A DNA stretch of 64,000 nt, taken from NCBI RefSeq assembly GCF_900116365.1, contig NZ_FPAG01000006.1, positions 62,001-126,000 of the forward strand. The letters run 5' to 3'. Source of the stretch: Zhouia amylolytica. GTDB taxonomy: Bacteria; Bacteroidota; Bacteroidia; Flavobacteriales; Flavobacteriaceae. Positions 47,639-54,879 of this stretch are shown in pieces (the first letter of the stretch is position 1; each line of letters opens with the position of its first letter). The notes beneath the pieces were generated by a model that did no database searches, was not told the DNA's origin, and was given only the letters and a program-made list of their open reading frames with translations. A program made the translations under genes and the position numbers.

Positions 47639-48744
47639 CTTTTTTCTAATTCTATGGTCCGGTTTGTTTTTGAACTTTTTATAGCGGCATCTAAAATTTT
47701 CATAACGATCATGTTGTTTTCTAAGGAAGACGGATCATAGGGCTCAAGAGTTATTTCATTACGTATCACCGCTGCAAAATAGGAGAATGGATCATTCATA
47801 GGGGCTTCGTTTTCCGCCAACTCATACGATCTTTCCTGGTAACCATCATAACCTTCAGCTATGCGCATTCGGAGATTATGTCGGTTGTCAGCATAAATAA
47901 CTCCGGTCAAACCATAGATTTCCATATCCTTTCGTCCTATTGGCCAATTCCAGGAAGCTTGAATTGTAGCATTCGCTTTGGCATAATTGAGTAATATGGT
48001 TGCGTCATCATCCACTTTGGGATTATTTTCAGGCTGCAGCTGTTGAGTGACAGCTGTAACAGTTAGTGGAATCTCACCTTGCATTAACCAAGTCATTAAA
48101 TTCACCCCATAACAACCGAAATCGGTGATGGCACCGCCTCCATTTTCTTTCGGATCTGTCAACCATTCTAAAAACTCCTTATTAACACCTATTTTCTTGG
48201 GTCCTTTATGTCCGTCGCGAATGACAACTTTTCGAATAGCGCCAACAGAATCTTTACGTAAGAATTCCATGGCTTTATGATTGGTAGGATACCAGGTGGT
48301 TTCATAATTGGTAAGGAGATGAATTCGGTGCTTTTTAGCTAAGGATTGCATTCGTTGTGCATGGTCTAAACTTACAGCCAAAGGCTTTTCTACCATAACA
48401 TGAATACCACGTGGAGCAGCTTTCTCAACAACCTCCAAATGGTCATATATGGTGCCAAATGCACATACGGCTTCTGGTTTTGTGGCCTCGATCATTTCTT
48501 CCATAGTACGATATACCATACTAATTGGAAAATTATTCAGGCGAGCATAACGTTCTGCTAATTCTCTATTGGGTTCAACAATCCCCACAATTTTAATAGT
48601 ACCCATTTTTTCACTGTCAAAAATCCATTGTACATGTGAATGGGTAAGCCCAACTACACCAATGCTTACAGCCTTATTTTGTGAAAGAAGTTGTGAACTA
48701 ATAAAAATAGATAGAAGGAGCGGGACTAGTTTTTTTAGGATCAT
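47635..48744 (-). CDS. Exported Gfo/Idh/MocA-family oxidoreductase
   Basis: 369-aa NAD(P)-dependent oxidoreductase. An N-terminal signal (LVPLLLSIFISSQLLSQ) precedes the Rossmann domain VSIGVVGLTHSHV...KIVGIVEPNRELAERYA. The catalytic-type motif HVMVEKPLAVSLDHAQRM holds the conserved EKP Lys, and NGGGAITDFGCYGVNLMTWLM is the C-terminal domain signature. Export of members of this family is common in Bacteroidota, where they act on modified sugars. Coupled to the MBL-fold gene. Confidence 0.9.
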   Translation of the reverse strand: MILKKLVPLLLSIFISSQLLSQNKAVSIGVVGLTHSHVQWIFDSEKMGTIKIVGIVEPNRELAERYARLNNFPISMVYRTMEEMIEATKPEAVCAFGTIYDHLEVVEKAAPRGIHVMVEKPLAVSLDHAQRMQSLAKKHRIHLLTNYETTWYPTNHKAMEFLRKDSVGAIRKVVIRDGHKGPKKIGVNKEFLEWLTDPKENGGGAITDFGCYGVNLMTWLMQGEIPLTVTAVTQQLQPENNPKVDDDATILLNYAKANATIQASWNWPIGRKDMEIYGLTGVIYADNRHNLRMRIAEGYDGYQERSYELAENEAPMNDPFSYFAAVIRNEITLEPYDPSSLENNMIVMKILDAAIKSSKTNRTIELEKR

Positions 48745-49208
48745 TTAAAGCGTTCTAAGTTGTACAATAACAATAATTCTGAATTGTATAGTTGAATTAA
48801 TACCTTACTAATTTAGCACATTATCACCGATTATTGTAATGGCTTTGGGTTAATTATAAAACCAATAATTAATTCGCGTCGTTAATTTCAATCCAATACC
48901 CATCCGGATCTTGTATAAAGGTTTGCCGCATACCATCAGGACTTTTTTGGGATAAGATGTTATATAACGGTTATGATTAACGATTAAATATTAAGTAGGA
49001 GGGGTAAAGCCTTCATCATAAATATACTAAAAAAAGAACCCTTTAAAAATAGTATACCTAATCAGTAGCCTGTCAGGTATAAAGAGACCATATGTTAGAA
49101 CCCGGCAGGACTACACTGTAATAAAGATGCAGCTTAAGCTTGATAGGTAAGTCGATCCAAGGAAGCTGCTATAAAGAACATAGCCAATAATATCCCTACA
49201 TAAGGTAT
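48745..49208. other. Intergenic region with a decayed VOC gene
   Basis: 464 bases. Part (48869-48961) is the remnant of a glyoxalase-fold gene. The remainder shows no gene or convincing regulatory structure. Confidence 0.6.
48869..48961 (-). pseudogene. C-terminal remnant of a VOC/glyoxalase gene
   Basis: The reverse strand reads NILSQKSPDGMRQTFIQDPD followed by Gly-Tyr-Trp-Ile-Glu-Ile-Asn-Asp and a stop. This is the characteristic C-terminal strand of lactoylglutathione-lyase-like VOC proteins (QDPDGYWIEI with the metal-binding Glu). A stop codon a few codons upstream cuts it off, and no N-terminal module is found, so only about 30 codons survive. Confidence 0.75.
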
Positions 49209-50036
49209 CTATTCATTTTCGTTATTGAGAAATCTCAAACCGTTGTATAAGGCCAATAATGGGACCGAGCGATGGTTTTCATGTTCAAAGTACTCCAATT
49301 TAAATTGAAGCGGTTCATTAGATTTGCTGTTTAACAACGCATATAAACGATCATGTCTTTTTTTGTTTCGGGCATAATTAGCTTCCCCCTGATTAGCGGT
49401 GGCCATGTATATCTTTTTTTTTAAGCATGATGAGCTGACCATTTCAGTTTTCCTTTTCATGGTCTCCTCATCCCACCATATACTTGGGTCTATACAAAGA
49501 AAAGCGTCAAAGTTTCTGTGTTCGTCCATATAGGCATTTAAGGTGAGAAGGCCACCCAAAGAATGTCCTATAAGCGTTCTGTGAGGTAATGTTCGGTAAC
49601 GTTGGTCAACATACGGAATGAGCTCTTTTTCTATGAAATCTAAAAAATTATTACCTCCACCCATCGTATTCGGACGTTTAGTTTTTAGTTTCGTTACAGT
49701 AAAATCACGCTCACGGTCAATATTTTCAATAGCGACAATTATAGTCTCCGGCATTAAATAATTTCTGTTGATCCTCGAGCTCATAAAATGAACAGTTCCA
49801 GTGGCCGTTTTAAAGAAGGTAGCACCATCTAAAAGAATTATCAGTGGATAGCTCATGTTGTTATGAGCATCATGATAAGAGTCAGGCAGACTTATTAAGC
49901 ATGTTCTGTCTTCATTGAGAATAGTAGAATTAATGCTAAATTCCTTTACAGGTTGTATGGTGTTTTCGGACTGCCCAAAAAGTGATGATAAACAGCTGAG
50001 GTAAAACAAAGCCAGAAGCTTAACAGAGTACTTCAT
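49209..50036 (-). CDS. Esterase-D-family alpha/beta hydrolase, exported
   Basis: 275-aa secreted esterase of the PF00756 type. A signal peptide (LLALFYLSCLSSLFGQS) is followed by YPLIILLDGATFFKTA, VAIENIDRERDFTVTK and nucleophile S159 in IGHSLGGLL. The terminal His is in EHENHRSVP. Same family and similar layout as 33990-34799; the conserved RDFTVTKLKTKR...GGGNNFLDFIEKELIPYVD is also seen in siderophore esterases of the Fes/IroE type. Single gene. Confidence 0.9.
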   Translation of the reverse strand: MKYSVKLLALFYLSCLSSLFGQSENTIQPVKEFSINSTILNEDRTCLISLPDSYHDAHNNMSYPLIILLDGATFFKTATGTVHFMSSRINRNYLMPETIIVAIENIDRERDFTVTKLKTKRPNTMGGGNNFLDFIEKELIPYVDQRYRTLPHRTLIGHSLGGLLTLNAYMDEHRNFDAFLCIDPSIWWDEETMKRKTEMVSSSCLKKKIYMATANQGEANYARNKKRHDRLYALLNSKSNEPLQFKLEYFEHENHRSVPLLALYNGLRFLNNENE

Positions 50037-50170
50037 AAGGTGAGTGTTATCGGATGGTATTTAAAAATTGAAAATTATTTATCGTCCTGAGTAAATATAA
50101 ATAAAACTGCCATAACTTATGATTTAAATGTGTCCTGCTAATTTCGAAGGAGAATAAATTTTTACGATAG

Positions 50171-51259
50171 TTATTGAACCCACGGTTCCTTTAAAGCAGC
50201 ATTACTGATATTCTTTCCATCGTATAGACTTAGCCCATTCCAGGTACTAAACCAGATCTGCCCTTTTTTATCTTGGTAAATGCTTTGAATGCCATTGGTA
50301 GCTAACCCGTCTTTGGTTGTAAATAGAACAAACTGTTTGCCATCATAGCGATACACTCCGTGATTTTCTGCCGAAAACCAAATATTACCTTCGCTATCTT
50401 CCAAAAAGTTATAAGCTTCTATACCTTGAATAAGGCCGTCTTTCGTGAAATTAATAAACTTCCGACCGTCGTATTTGCTGACGCCACCATAATAGGTGCC
50501 GATCCAGATATTTCCTTCATGATCTTGTAGCAGATCCGCAACATGGTTATCGGGAAGTCCGTTATTTACTGTGAAAAATTCAAATCCTTTTCCATCATAT
50601 TTGCTGATGCCATAACCATCAGTAACGAACCATATATGATCATTTAAATCGATAAGAATATCACTGATTCTGTTTTCAGACAACATCGGCTTTGGATCAG
50701 ATACCTTCGCTTTGTCCACTTTAAAGGTTTCAAATTGATTTCCATCAAACGTGCTCACTCCTCCAACGGTTCCAACCCAAAGGGTGCCAGATTTATCAAT
50801 GGCCAGGGTCCAGACTTCATCGTTGGCTAACCCATCGGTAACCGTATAGTTGGTAAATGATTTTCCGTTATAACTGGTGAGACCTTCCGATGTTCCCAAC
50901 CATATAGTGCCTTCCTTATCCTCGATGATCGCTCTTACCGCACTGCCCCCAACTCCATGCTGGGAGGTAAATTGCCTAAGTAATTTATGATCGTAATACA
51001 GGACTCCATTATGATTCGTTCCAAACCAAAAATGCCCTTGGTTATCTTGATATATTTGCCAAACGAACTCAGTAATTACCCCATTAAAAGTTGCATGGGA
51101 TAGCGTGTCTGTTGCTTCTTTTTCAAACATAAGAGGAAGCGAATTGTTGTGATCAGTGGTACTAGATTTTACAGGAGGAACTTCTGAAATTTTATTTGAT
51201 GTATTATCCTTACATCCCAAAAAGAACAACCATAGGGGCAGGAAGCGTAATAATTTCAT
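50171..51259 (-). CDS. Seven-bladed Reg_prop beta-propeller lipoprotein
   Basis: 362-aa exported protein. The start is set at ATG 51259 (MKLLRFLPLWLFFLGC), which gives a lipoprotein signal; a 51-residue upstream extension is unlikely. Seven regular propeller repeats of about 40 residues fill the rest (VWQIYQDNQGHFWFGTN, VRAIIEDKEGTIWLGTS, VWTLAIDKSGTLWVGTV and so on to IQSIYQDKKGQIWFSTW). There is no kinase or membrane domain. A close structural match to 41916-43001. It lies 222 bases downstream of an XRE regulator operon on the same strand. Confidence 0.9.
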   Translation of the reverse strand: MKLLRFLPLWLFFLGCKDNTSNKISEVPPVKSSTTDHNNSLPLMFEKEATDTLSHATFNGVITEFVWQIYQDNQGHFWFGTNHNGVLYYDHKLLRQFTSQHGVGGSAVRAIIEDKEGTIWLGTSEGLTSYNGKSFTNYTVTDGLANDEVWTLAIDKSGTLWVGTVGGVSTFDGNQFETFKVDKAKVSDPKPMLSENRISDILIDLNDHIWFVTDGYGISKYDGKGFEFFTVNNGLPDNHVADLLQDHEGNIWIGTYYGGVSKYDGRKFINFTKDGLIQGIEAYNFLEDSEGNIWFSAENHGVYRYDGKQFVLFTTKDGLATNGIQSIYQDKKGQIWFSTWNGLSLYDGKNISNAALKEPWVQ

Positions 51260-51481
51260 ATTCAAAGTCATCATAGGATGGTTTATAAAAAATTCATAAA
51301 TATCAGTTTTGAACCATAGTGCGACAACCCTTAAAAAGAAGATGAATTCGATATAAATGAAAAGATTATATACCAACACCATTTCATGCCTTAGCATAAA
51401 AATTAACACCATATTTTAATAGAAGTATGCAATGAATCCGGAAACATATAGTGAAGATACATTATTGGTTTTGAAGACACA

Positions 51482-52057
51482 CTATTTTAAAAACTTTACC
51501 TGAGGTAGATAAAAGACATTTTTTTCATTATTAATTCGAATGGTATTGACGAGTATGAAAATTAAGTTGATAAGATATAAAAGTCCAAATGTCATAAAAA
51601 AGGTTCTTAAAGAAATAGTTTTCAGAACCCCAACCTTTGAATTGATAAGCAAAACGATAGGAAAGAAAAATAGAATCAGAGTCCATGTTATTTCAAAGTT
51701 GATTAGGTTTTTACCAATTTCATTGATGTCCTTGATTTTATCTTTTTTTGCGCTCCAAACTATAAAAGGTATTAATATTCCTAACATAGGGAATAGTAAA
51801 AAGCTCAGAGCGGACAAGTTCATAAATGTTAAGTATCTTTTGTCAACTATTATTGAGGAATCCATCAATTCATCCGGATTTACATTTAATCCTTTAATTA
51901 ATCTGTTTAGAGATTCGCCCGTTGGTTTTGACTCCCCATTTTCAATCCGTTGAATGGTCCTTAAACTTAAACCGGATTTTTCAGCCAAAAGCTCCTGAGA
52001 CATTCCTTTTTGGCTTCTTAATTCCTTTACTCTGTTGGCTAATAGGTCCTTATCCAT
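51482..52057 (-). CDS. Membrane-anchored XRE-type regulator (HTH plus DUF4870-like)
   Basis: 191-aa protein. The N-terminal Cro/C1-type HTH (about residues 7-60) reads VKELRSQKGMSQELLAEKSG with recognition helix LSLRTIQRIENGE. The C-terminal half has three to four membrane segments (SALSFLLFPMLGILIPFIVW, FEITWTLILFFFPIVLLI, FFMTFGLLYLINLIFIL) of the DUF4870 kind. It could therefore bind DNA while held in the membrane. It starts 10 bases after a 154-aa membrane-protein gene and shares that operon's phased ACGWCAT promoter. Partner paralogue at 58549. Confidence 0.88.
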   Translation of the reverse strand: MDKDLLANRVKELRSQKGMSQELLAEKSGLSLRTIQRIENGESKPTGESLNRLIKGLNVNPDELMDSSIIVDKRYLTFMNLSALSFLLFPMLGILIPFIVWSAKKDKIKDINEIGKNLINFEITWTLILFFFPIVLLINSKVGVLKTISLRTFFMTFGLLYLINLIFILVNTIRINNEKNVFYLPQVKFLK

Positions 52058-52067
52058 TTTCTATAGT

Positions 52068-52532
52068 TTAATTCTTAATAACAGTTACTTTTTTACGCTG
52101 CATGACAATAATAGTAATGACTCCAACTAAATATCCGGGAATTATTTGAATAAATGAGCCATATACAATATGATTCAATAATGCTTGTCCAAAATTACTA
52201 AAGTATTGGCCATAATGAGTACCGATTCCCCAATGAGAATCAACCCACCAGGCAATAGCTACCGGAATCCTTGAAATAGGTGAAAGAATGCACAAACTAA
52301 ATAAAAGAAGAACATAGTGCCTCCTTATCTTATACAATTTTATCCCCCAGTATATGGAAACCCCTATGGTAAACCATAAAAGTCCGATTAGGAAAATGAT
52401 ATTTTCAGAGAGTCCGGTTAATTCGAGGCAATAACGAATTGGAGTAATAGCAATGGCTATCAAGAGTGGGGGTTTTACAAGCTCTAATGCTTGCCGCAAT
52501 AGAGATTTTTTAATTTTCATTTCCATTAACAT
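52068..52532 (-). CDS. Four-segment membrane protein, partner of XRE regulator
   Basis: 154-aa integral membrane protein with about four hydrophobic segments (near residues 20-38, 43-62, 72-90 and 128-146). No recognisable family or catalytic motif; a polar stretch WWVDSHWGIGTHYGQYF lies between segments 3 and 4. First gene of a two-gene operon with the membrane-anchored XRE regulator. Translation may start at ATG 52532, 52526 or 52520 (MLMEMK). A -7 TAACTTTG lies at 52560-52553 (complement). Function unknown; a signal-transducing partner is plausible. Confidence 0.65.
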   Translation of the reverse strand: MLMEMKIKKSLLRQALELVKPPLLIAIAITPIRYCLELTGLSENIIFLIGLLWFTIGVSIYWGIKLYKIRRHYVLLLFSLCILSPISRIPVAIAWWVDSHWGIGTHYGQYFSNFGQALLNHIVYGSFIQIIPGYLVGVITIIVMQRKKVTVIKN

Positions 52533-52552
52533 ATGAATTTAAATAACTGAAA

Positions 52553-52611
52553 CAAAGTTATATAGTCTCCTAAGCATTGATGACGTCATCAATACGACAT
52601 CTTTACGTCAT
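52553..52611 (-). promoter_or_regulatory. Promoter with three ACGWCAT repeats at 11-bp phasing
   Basis: ACGTCAT (52583-52589), ACGACAT (52594-52600) and ACGTCAT (52605-52611) are spaced exactly 11 bp apart, one DNA turn. The reverse strand has a good -7, TAACTTTG (complement of 52553-52560), but no TTG at -33, where the first repeat lies. This fits an activator-dependent promoter. The pair ACGACAT-n4-ACGTCAT recurs upstream of the second XRE gene at 59048-59065. Confidence 0.7.
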
Positions 52612-52761
52612 CTATGCGGAAAACATATCCATACCCGGAAAGTGAATATTTTAGGGGTAAGGTGCCAATAAATAAATCGAGAAGATATGTGAAGTTTAAC
52701 CTATTGATTCCTTGATAGAAGGGACAAAACTTCATAAAGTAGCCTCATGATAGGTGAGGAA

Positions 52762-53187
52762 TTAATCGATCGGTCTTAGAAATAAAGATCGATAGTTTTT
52801 AAAATGCCATGGAATTAGAAATGTATTTCCTAAAACCATTGCTGAAGTAATAATAAGGTTGCCTTGCATATGTAGAGCTATAGAAATTAAAAATATATTG
52901 ATCACCACAGGCATCATAAGTATACTGGAGATCACCACAAACCGGTTAAAGAATAGCAATACCCCGATAATTATTTGAAGATATCCAATAGCATTCCAAT
53001 AAAAGCCGGTTTCATACATGGCATTAAAGTAGGCTCCAACCGGATTATCAATGGGCAGGGTCGTAAATTTTACACCTGGAAGTTTCCTGATGCCGGATAT
53101 TATAAATGTGATTCCCATACCAATCCTTGCACACCAGTACAAAAAAATGAAAGCCTTATTCCGTTTGATTCTGTCAAGTGGATCCAT
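52762..53187 (-). CDS. DoxX-family membrane protein
   Basis: 141-aa membrane protein with four hydrophobic segments. FLYWCARIGMGITFIISGIRKLPG at the N-terminus, with the polar SGIRKL turn, and YLQIIIGVLLFFNRFVVISSILMMPVVINIF are typical of DoxX/DoxD-like proteins. Single gene. A different subgroup from the two DoxX-like genes at 13991 and 44117. Function unknown beyond membership of the family. Confidence 0.8.
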   Translation of the reverse strand: MDPLDRIKRNKAFIFLYWCARIGMGITFIISGIRKLPGVKFTTLPIDNPVGAYFNAMYETGFYWNAIGYLQIIIGVLLFFNRFVVISSILMMPVVINIFLISIALHMQGNLIITSAMVLGNTFLIPWHFKNYRSLFLRPID

Positions 53188-53328
53188 AGAATACTGTTTT
53201 CATGTTAGACGATACAGTTCTGAATTTGCTACAATGGTTGAGAGGGATAACAATCTTGGCTATGATTGGAAGTATTTAATCAGAAATAGCCCAACAAAAT
53301 TTAAACATCTCCGTAATTGTAACAGGAA

Positions 53329-53733
53329 TTAGTCCCAATGTCTAACCATTTCTTTAGAAAATATTGTTTTTCTGAACTCGCCAGGCTTCTTTTCATTCAT
53401 TAAACTCAAGGGGCCTTTCTCCTTAATTAATTCTTGAAAATGGATCTCTCTGCTGTCATATTGTTCTTTGTCGGTATAGGTGGTAATGAGAATTAAATGA
53501 AAAGGTGCCTCTTCAGTATATGGAGTTTCTAAAATTTCATAAGAATGAATATAACCTTTTTCTATAGCCATATTCCTGATTAATTTCCAATTGTTTTGAT
53601 AGTAATGAATAGCCTCTTGATCGTTATTGTTTAAAATTTCAATAAAATCCATCGTTGAGATCAAGGTGTTTTGTTGGGCATAACTACCATAAAAGCTGAA
53701 TGTTAATGTAATGAATAACAATAGGGTTTTCAT
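53329..53733 (-). CDS. Exported small protein of unknown function
   Basis: 134-aa exported protein starting at ATG 53733 (MKTLLLFITLTFSFYGSYAQ, cleavable signal). The mature part is helical and charged with an internal LILITTYTDKEQYDSREIHFQELI; the sequence ends FSKEMVRHWD. The overall pattern vaguely recalls small ferredoxin-like (NIPSNAP/dimeric alpha-beta barrel) proteins, but this is not certain. Single gene, 118 bases from the metallo-beta-lactamase gene. Confidence 0.7.
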   Translation of the reverse strand: MKTLLLFITLTFSFYGSYAQQNTLISTMDFIEILNNNDQEAIHYYQNNWKLIRNMAIEKGYIHSYEILETPYTEEAPFHLILITTYTDKEQYDSREIHFQELIKEKGPLSLMNEKKPGEFRKTIFSKEMVRHWD

Positions 53734-53851
53734 GATTTTTTTATTAAAGTTTAAACAATATGCATATGATCTCACATTAAAATCTGAAATGTTACTAAAA
53801 GTAGGTAAATTTCATACTCATCAACCTTTCTGATTAATATACCTTGATAAG

Positions 53852-54664
53852 TTATTTGTCTATATCAAACAATTCAATGGTATAATCAAATAATGCAGAA
53901 TCTCCCCATGTACCATGGCCTGGAATTACAATAGCCACCTTCGGGTACTTCAATTTAATTTTACGAATCGTTTCTGACCAGTCATTGACATTCGCATCTA
54001 CCAGGTTTCCTTTGGATGCTCCAATACTTTTAATAAGACAGCCACCAAAAATAGCCTCATCAACAGGAAAATAGCCTATGATATTGTCTTTGGTATGACC
54101 TTCACCATAGTAAGCTGCATAAACTTTCTTATCTCCAATATCGACACTCAAACTATCATCAAATTCATTAATTGGGTTAGAAAACTTTTTCCCGCTTTTC
54201 TCAAGTAATTCTATGGTTTGATTACTGGCATAGATTGGTATATGATATTGCTCAAATACAGGAATCCCACCAACACAATCTTCGTGAAAATGAGTTGGGA
54301 TCAATGCAATTGTTTTACTATGAAGGTCATCAGAAATAAAATTAATTAATTCCAATGAACTTGTGTTGTAGGTAGGGGTATCAAAAATTACAACCTCTTG
54401 TTCAATTACAACGAGCATACCATTACAAGCTACTTTTCCATAATCGTTAGTGTTCAAAAAAGAAATGTGTTTATATACGTGTTTTGAAAGTCTCTTAATA
54501 ATCAAATTTTCAGTCCGATAAACAATTACGCTATCAGTCGAATCGCTGTGGGTGGTATTCGAACTCATTTCTTGTGCTGTCTGAGTGTGTTCAGCTGGTG
54601 ATCCCTTGCATGAATTGAAGCCAGTTAAAGTAATTAGTGAAAAGGCTATAAATAATTTTGTCAT
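53852..54664 (-). CDS. Subclass B1 metallo-beta-lactamase-like lipoprotein
   Basis: 270-aa exported enzyme. The signal ends in GFNSC with lipidated C19; a Ser/Thr-rich linker of about 25 residues follows. All six B1 zinc ligands are present: H125, H127 and D129 (HFHEDCVGG) with H190 (GEGHTKDNIIGYF), C209 (GGCLIKS) and H250 (IPGHGTWGD). K212 in GGCLIKS corresponds to the conserved substrate-binding Lys, and DANVNDWSETI matches the usual segment. It looks catalytically complete, closest in pattern to chromosomal flavobacterial B1 enzymes. Resistance is not proven by sequence. No regulator is adjacent. Confidence 0.9.
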   Translation of the reverse strand: MTKLFIAFSLITLTGFNSCKGSPAEHTQTAQEMSSNTTHSDSTDSVIVYRTENLIIKRLSKHVYKHISFLNTNDYGKVACNGMLVVIEQEVVIFDTPTYNTSSLELINFISDDLHSKTIALIPTHFHEDCVGGIPVFEQYHIPIYASNQTIELLEKSGKKFSNPINEFDDSLSVDIGDKKVYAAYYGEGHTKDNIIGYFPVDEAIFGGCLIKSIGASKGNLVDANVNDWSETIRKIKLKYPKVAIVIPGHGTWGDSALFDYTIELFDIDK

Positions 54665-54806
54665 ATAGATGTTCTTCTATTTTTTATTTATTGAGGTTAT
54701 AGGGTTCTTTAGCGAAATGTATATATGTGAATTTAATAAATTTTGTAGAACAATAAGTAGAACAAGAATTTTTGTTTTAAACTGTTGATTGTCAATGTTT
54801 TTTATC

Positions 54807-54837
54807 TTGTTTATTGATTGTATTTTCAGTAGTTTAG
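54807..54837 (+). promoter_or_regulatory. Candidate promoter of the M13 peptidase operon
   Basis: TTG at 54807-54809 and TAGTTTAG at 54830-54837 are 20 bases apart, one mismatch from the consensus -33/-7 pair, and end 42 bases before the ATG at 54880. Confidence 0.5.
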
Positions 54838-54879
54838 TAACTTCATTGGAGAATATTTATTCATTTAATCCCTTAAGTT

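Noticed and set aside
49134-49208. About 24 hydrophobic codons in frame after the esterase stop
   Set aside because: Looks membrane-like, but is short, has no start and no recognisable family; chance cannot be excluded.
52553-52611. CRISPR or tandem-repeat explanation for the ACGWCAT units
   Set aside because: Units are 7 bases with exact helical phasing next to a -7 element and lack long identical repeats or spacers.
53051-53332. Forward open frame over the DoxX gene and its upstream gap
   Set aside because: It overlaps the well-supported reverse DoxX gene and shows no family features.
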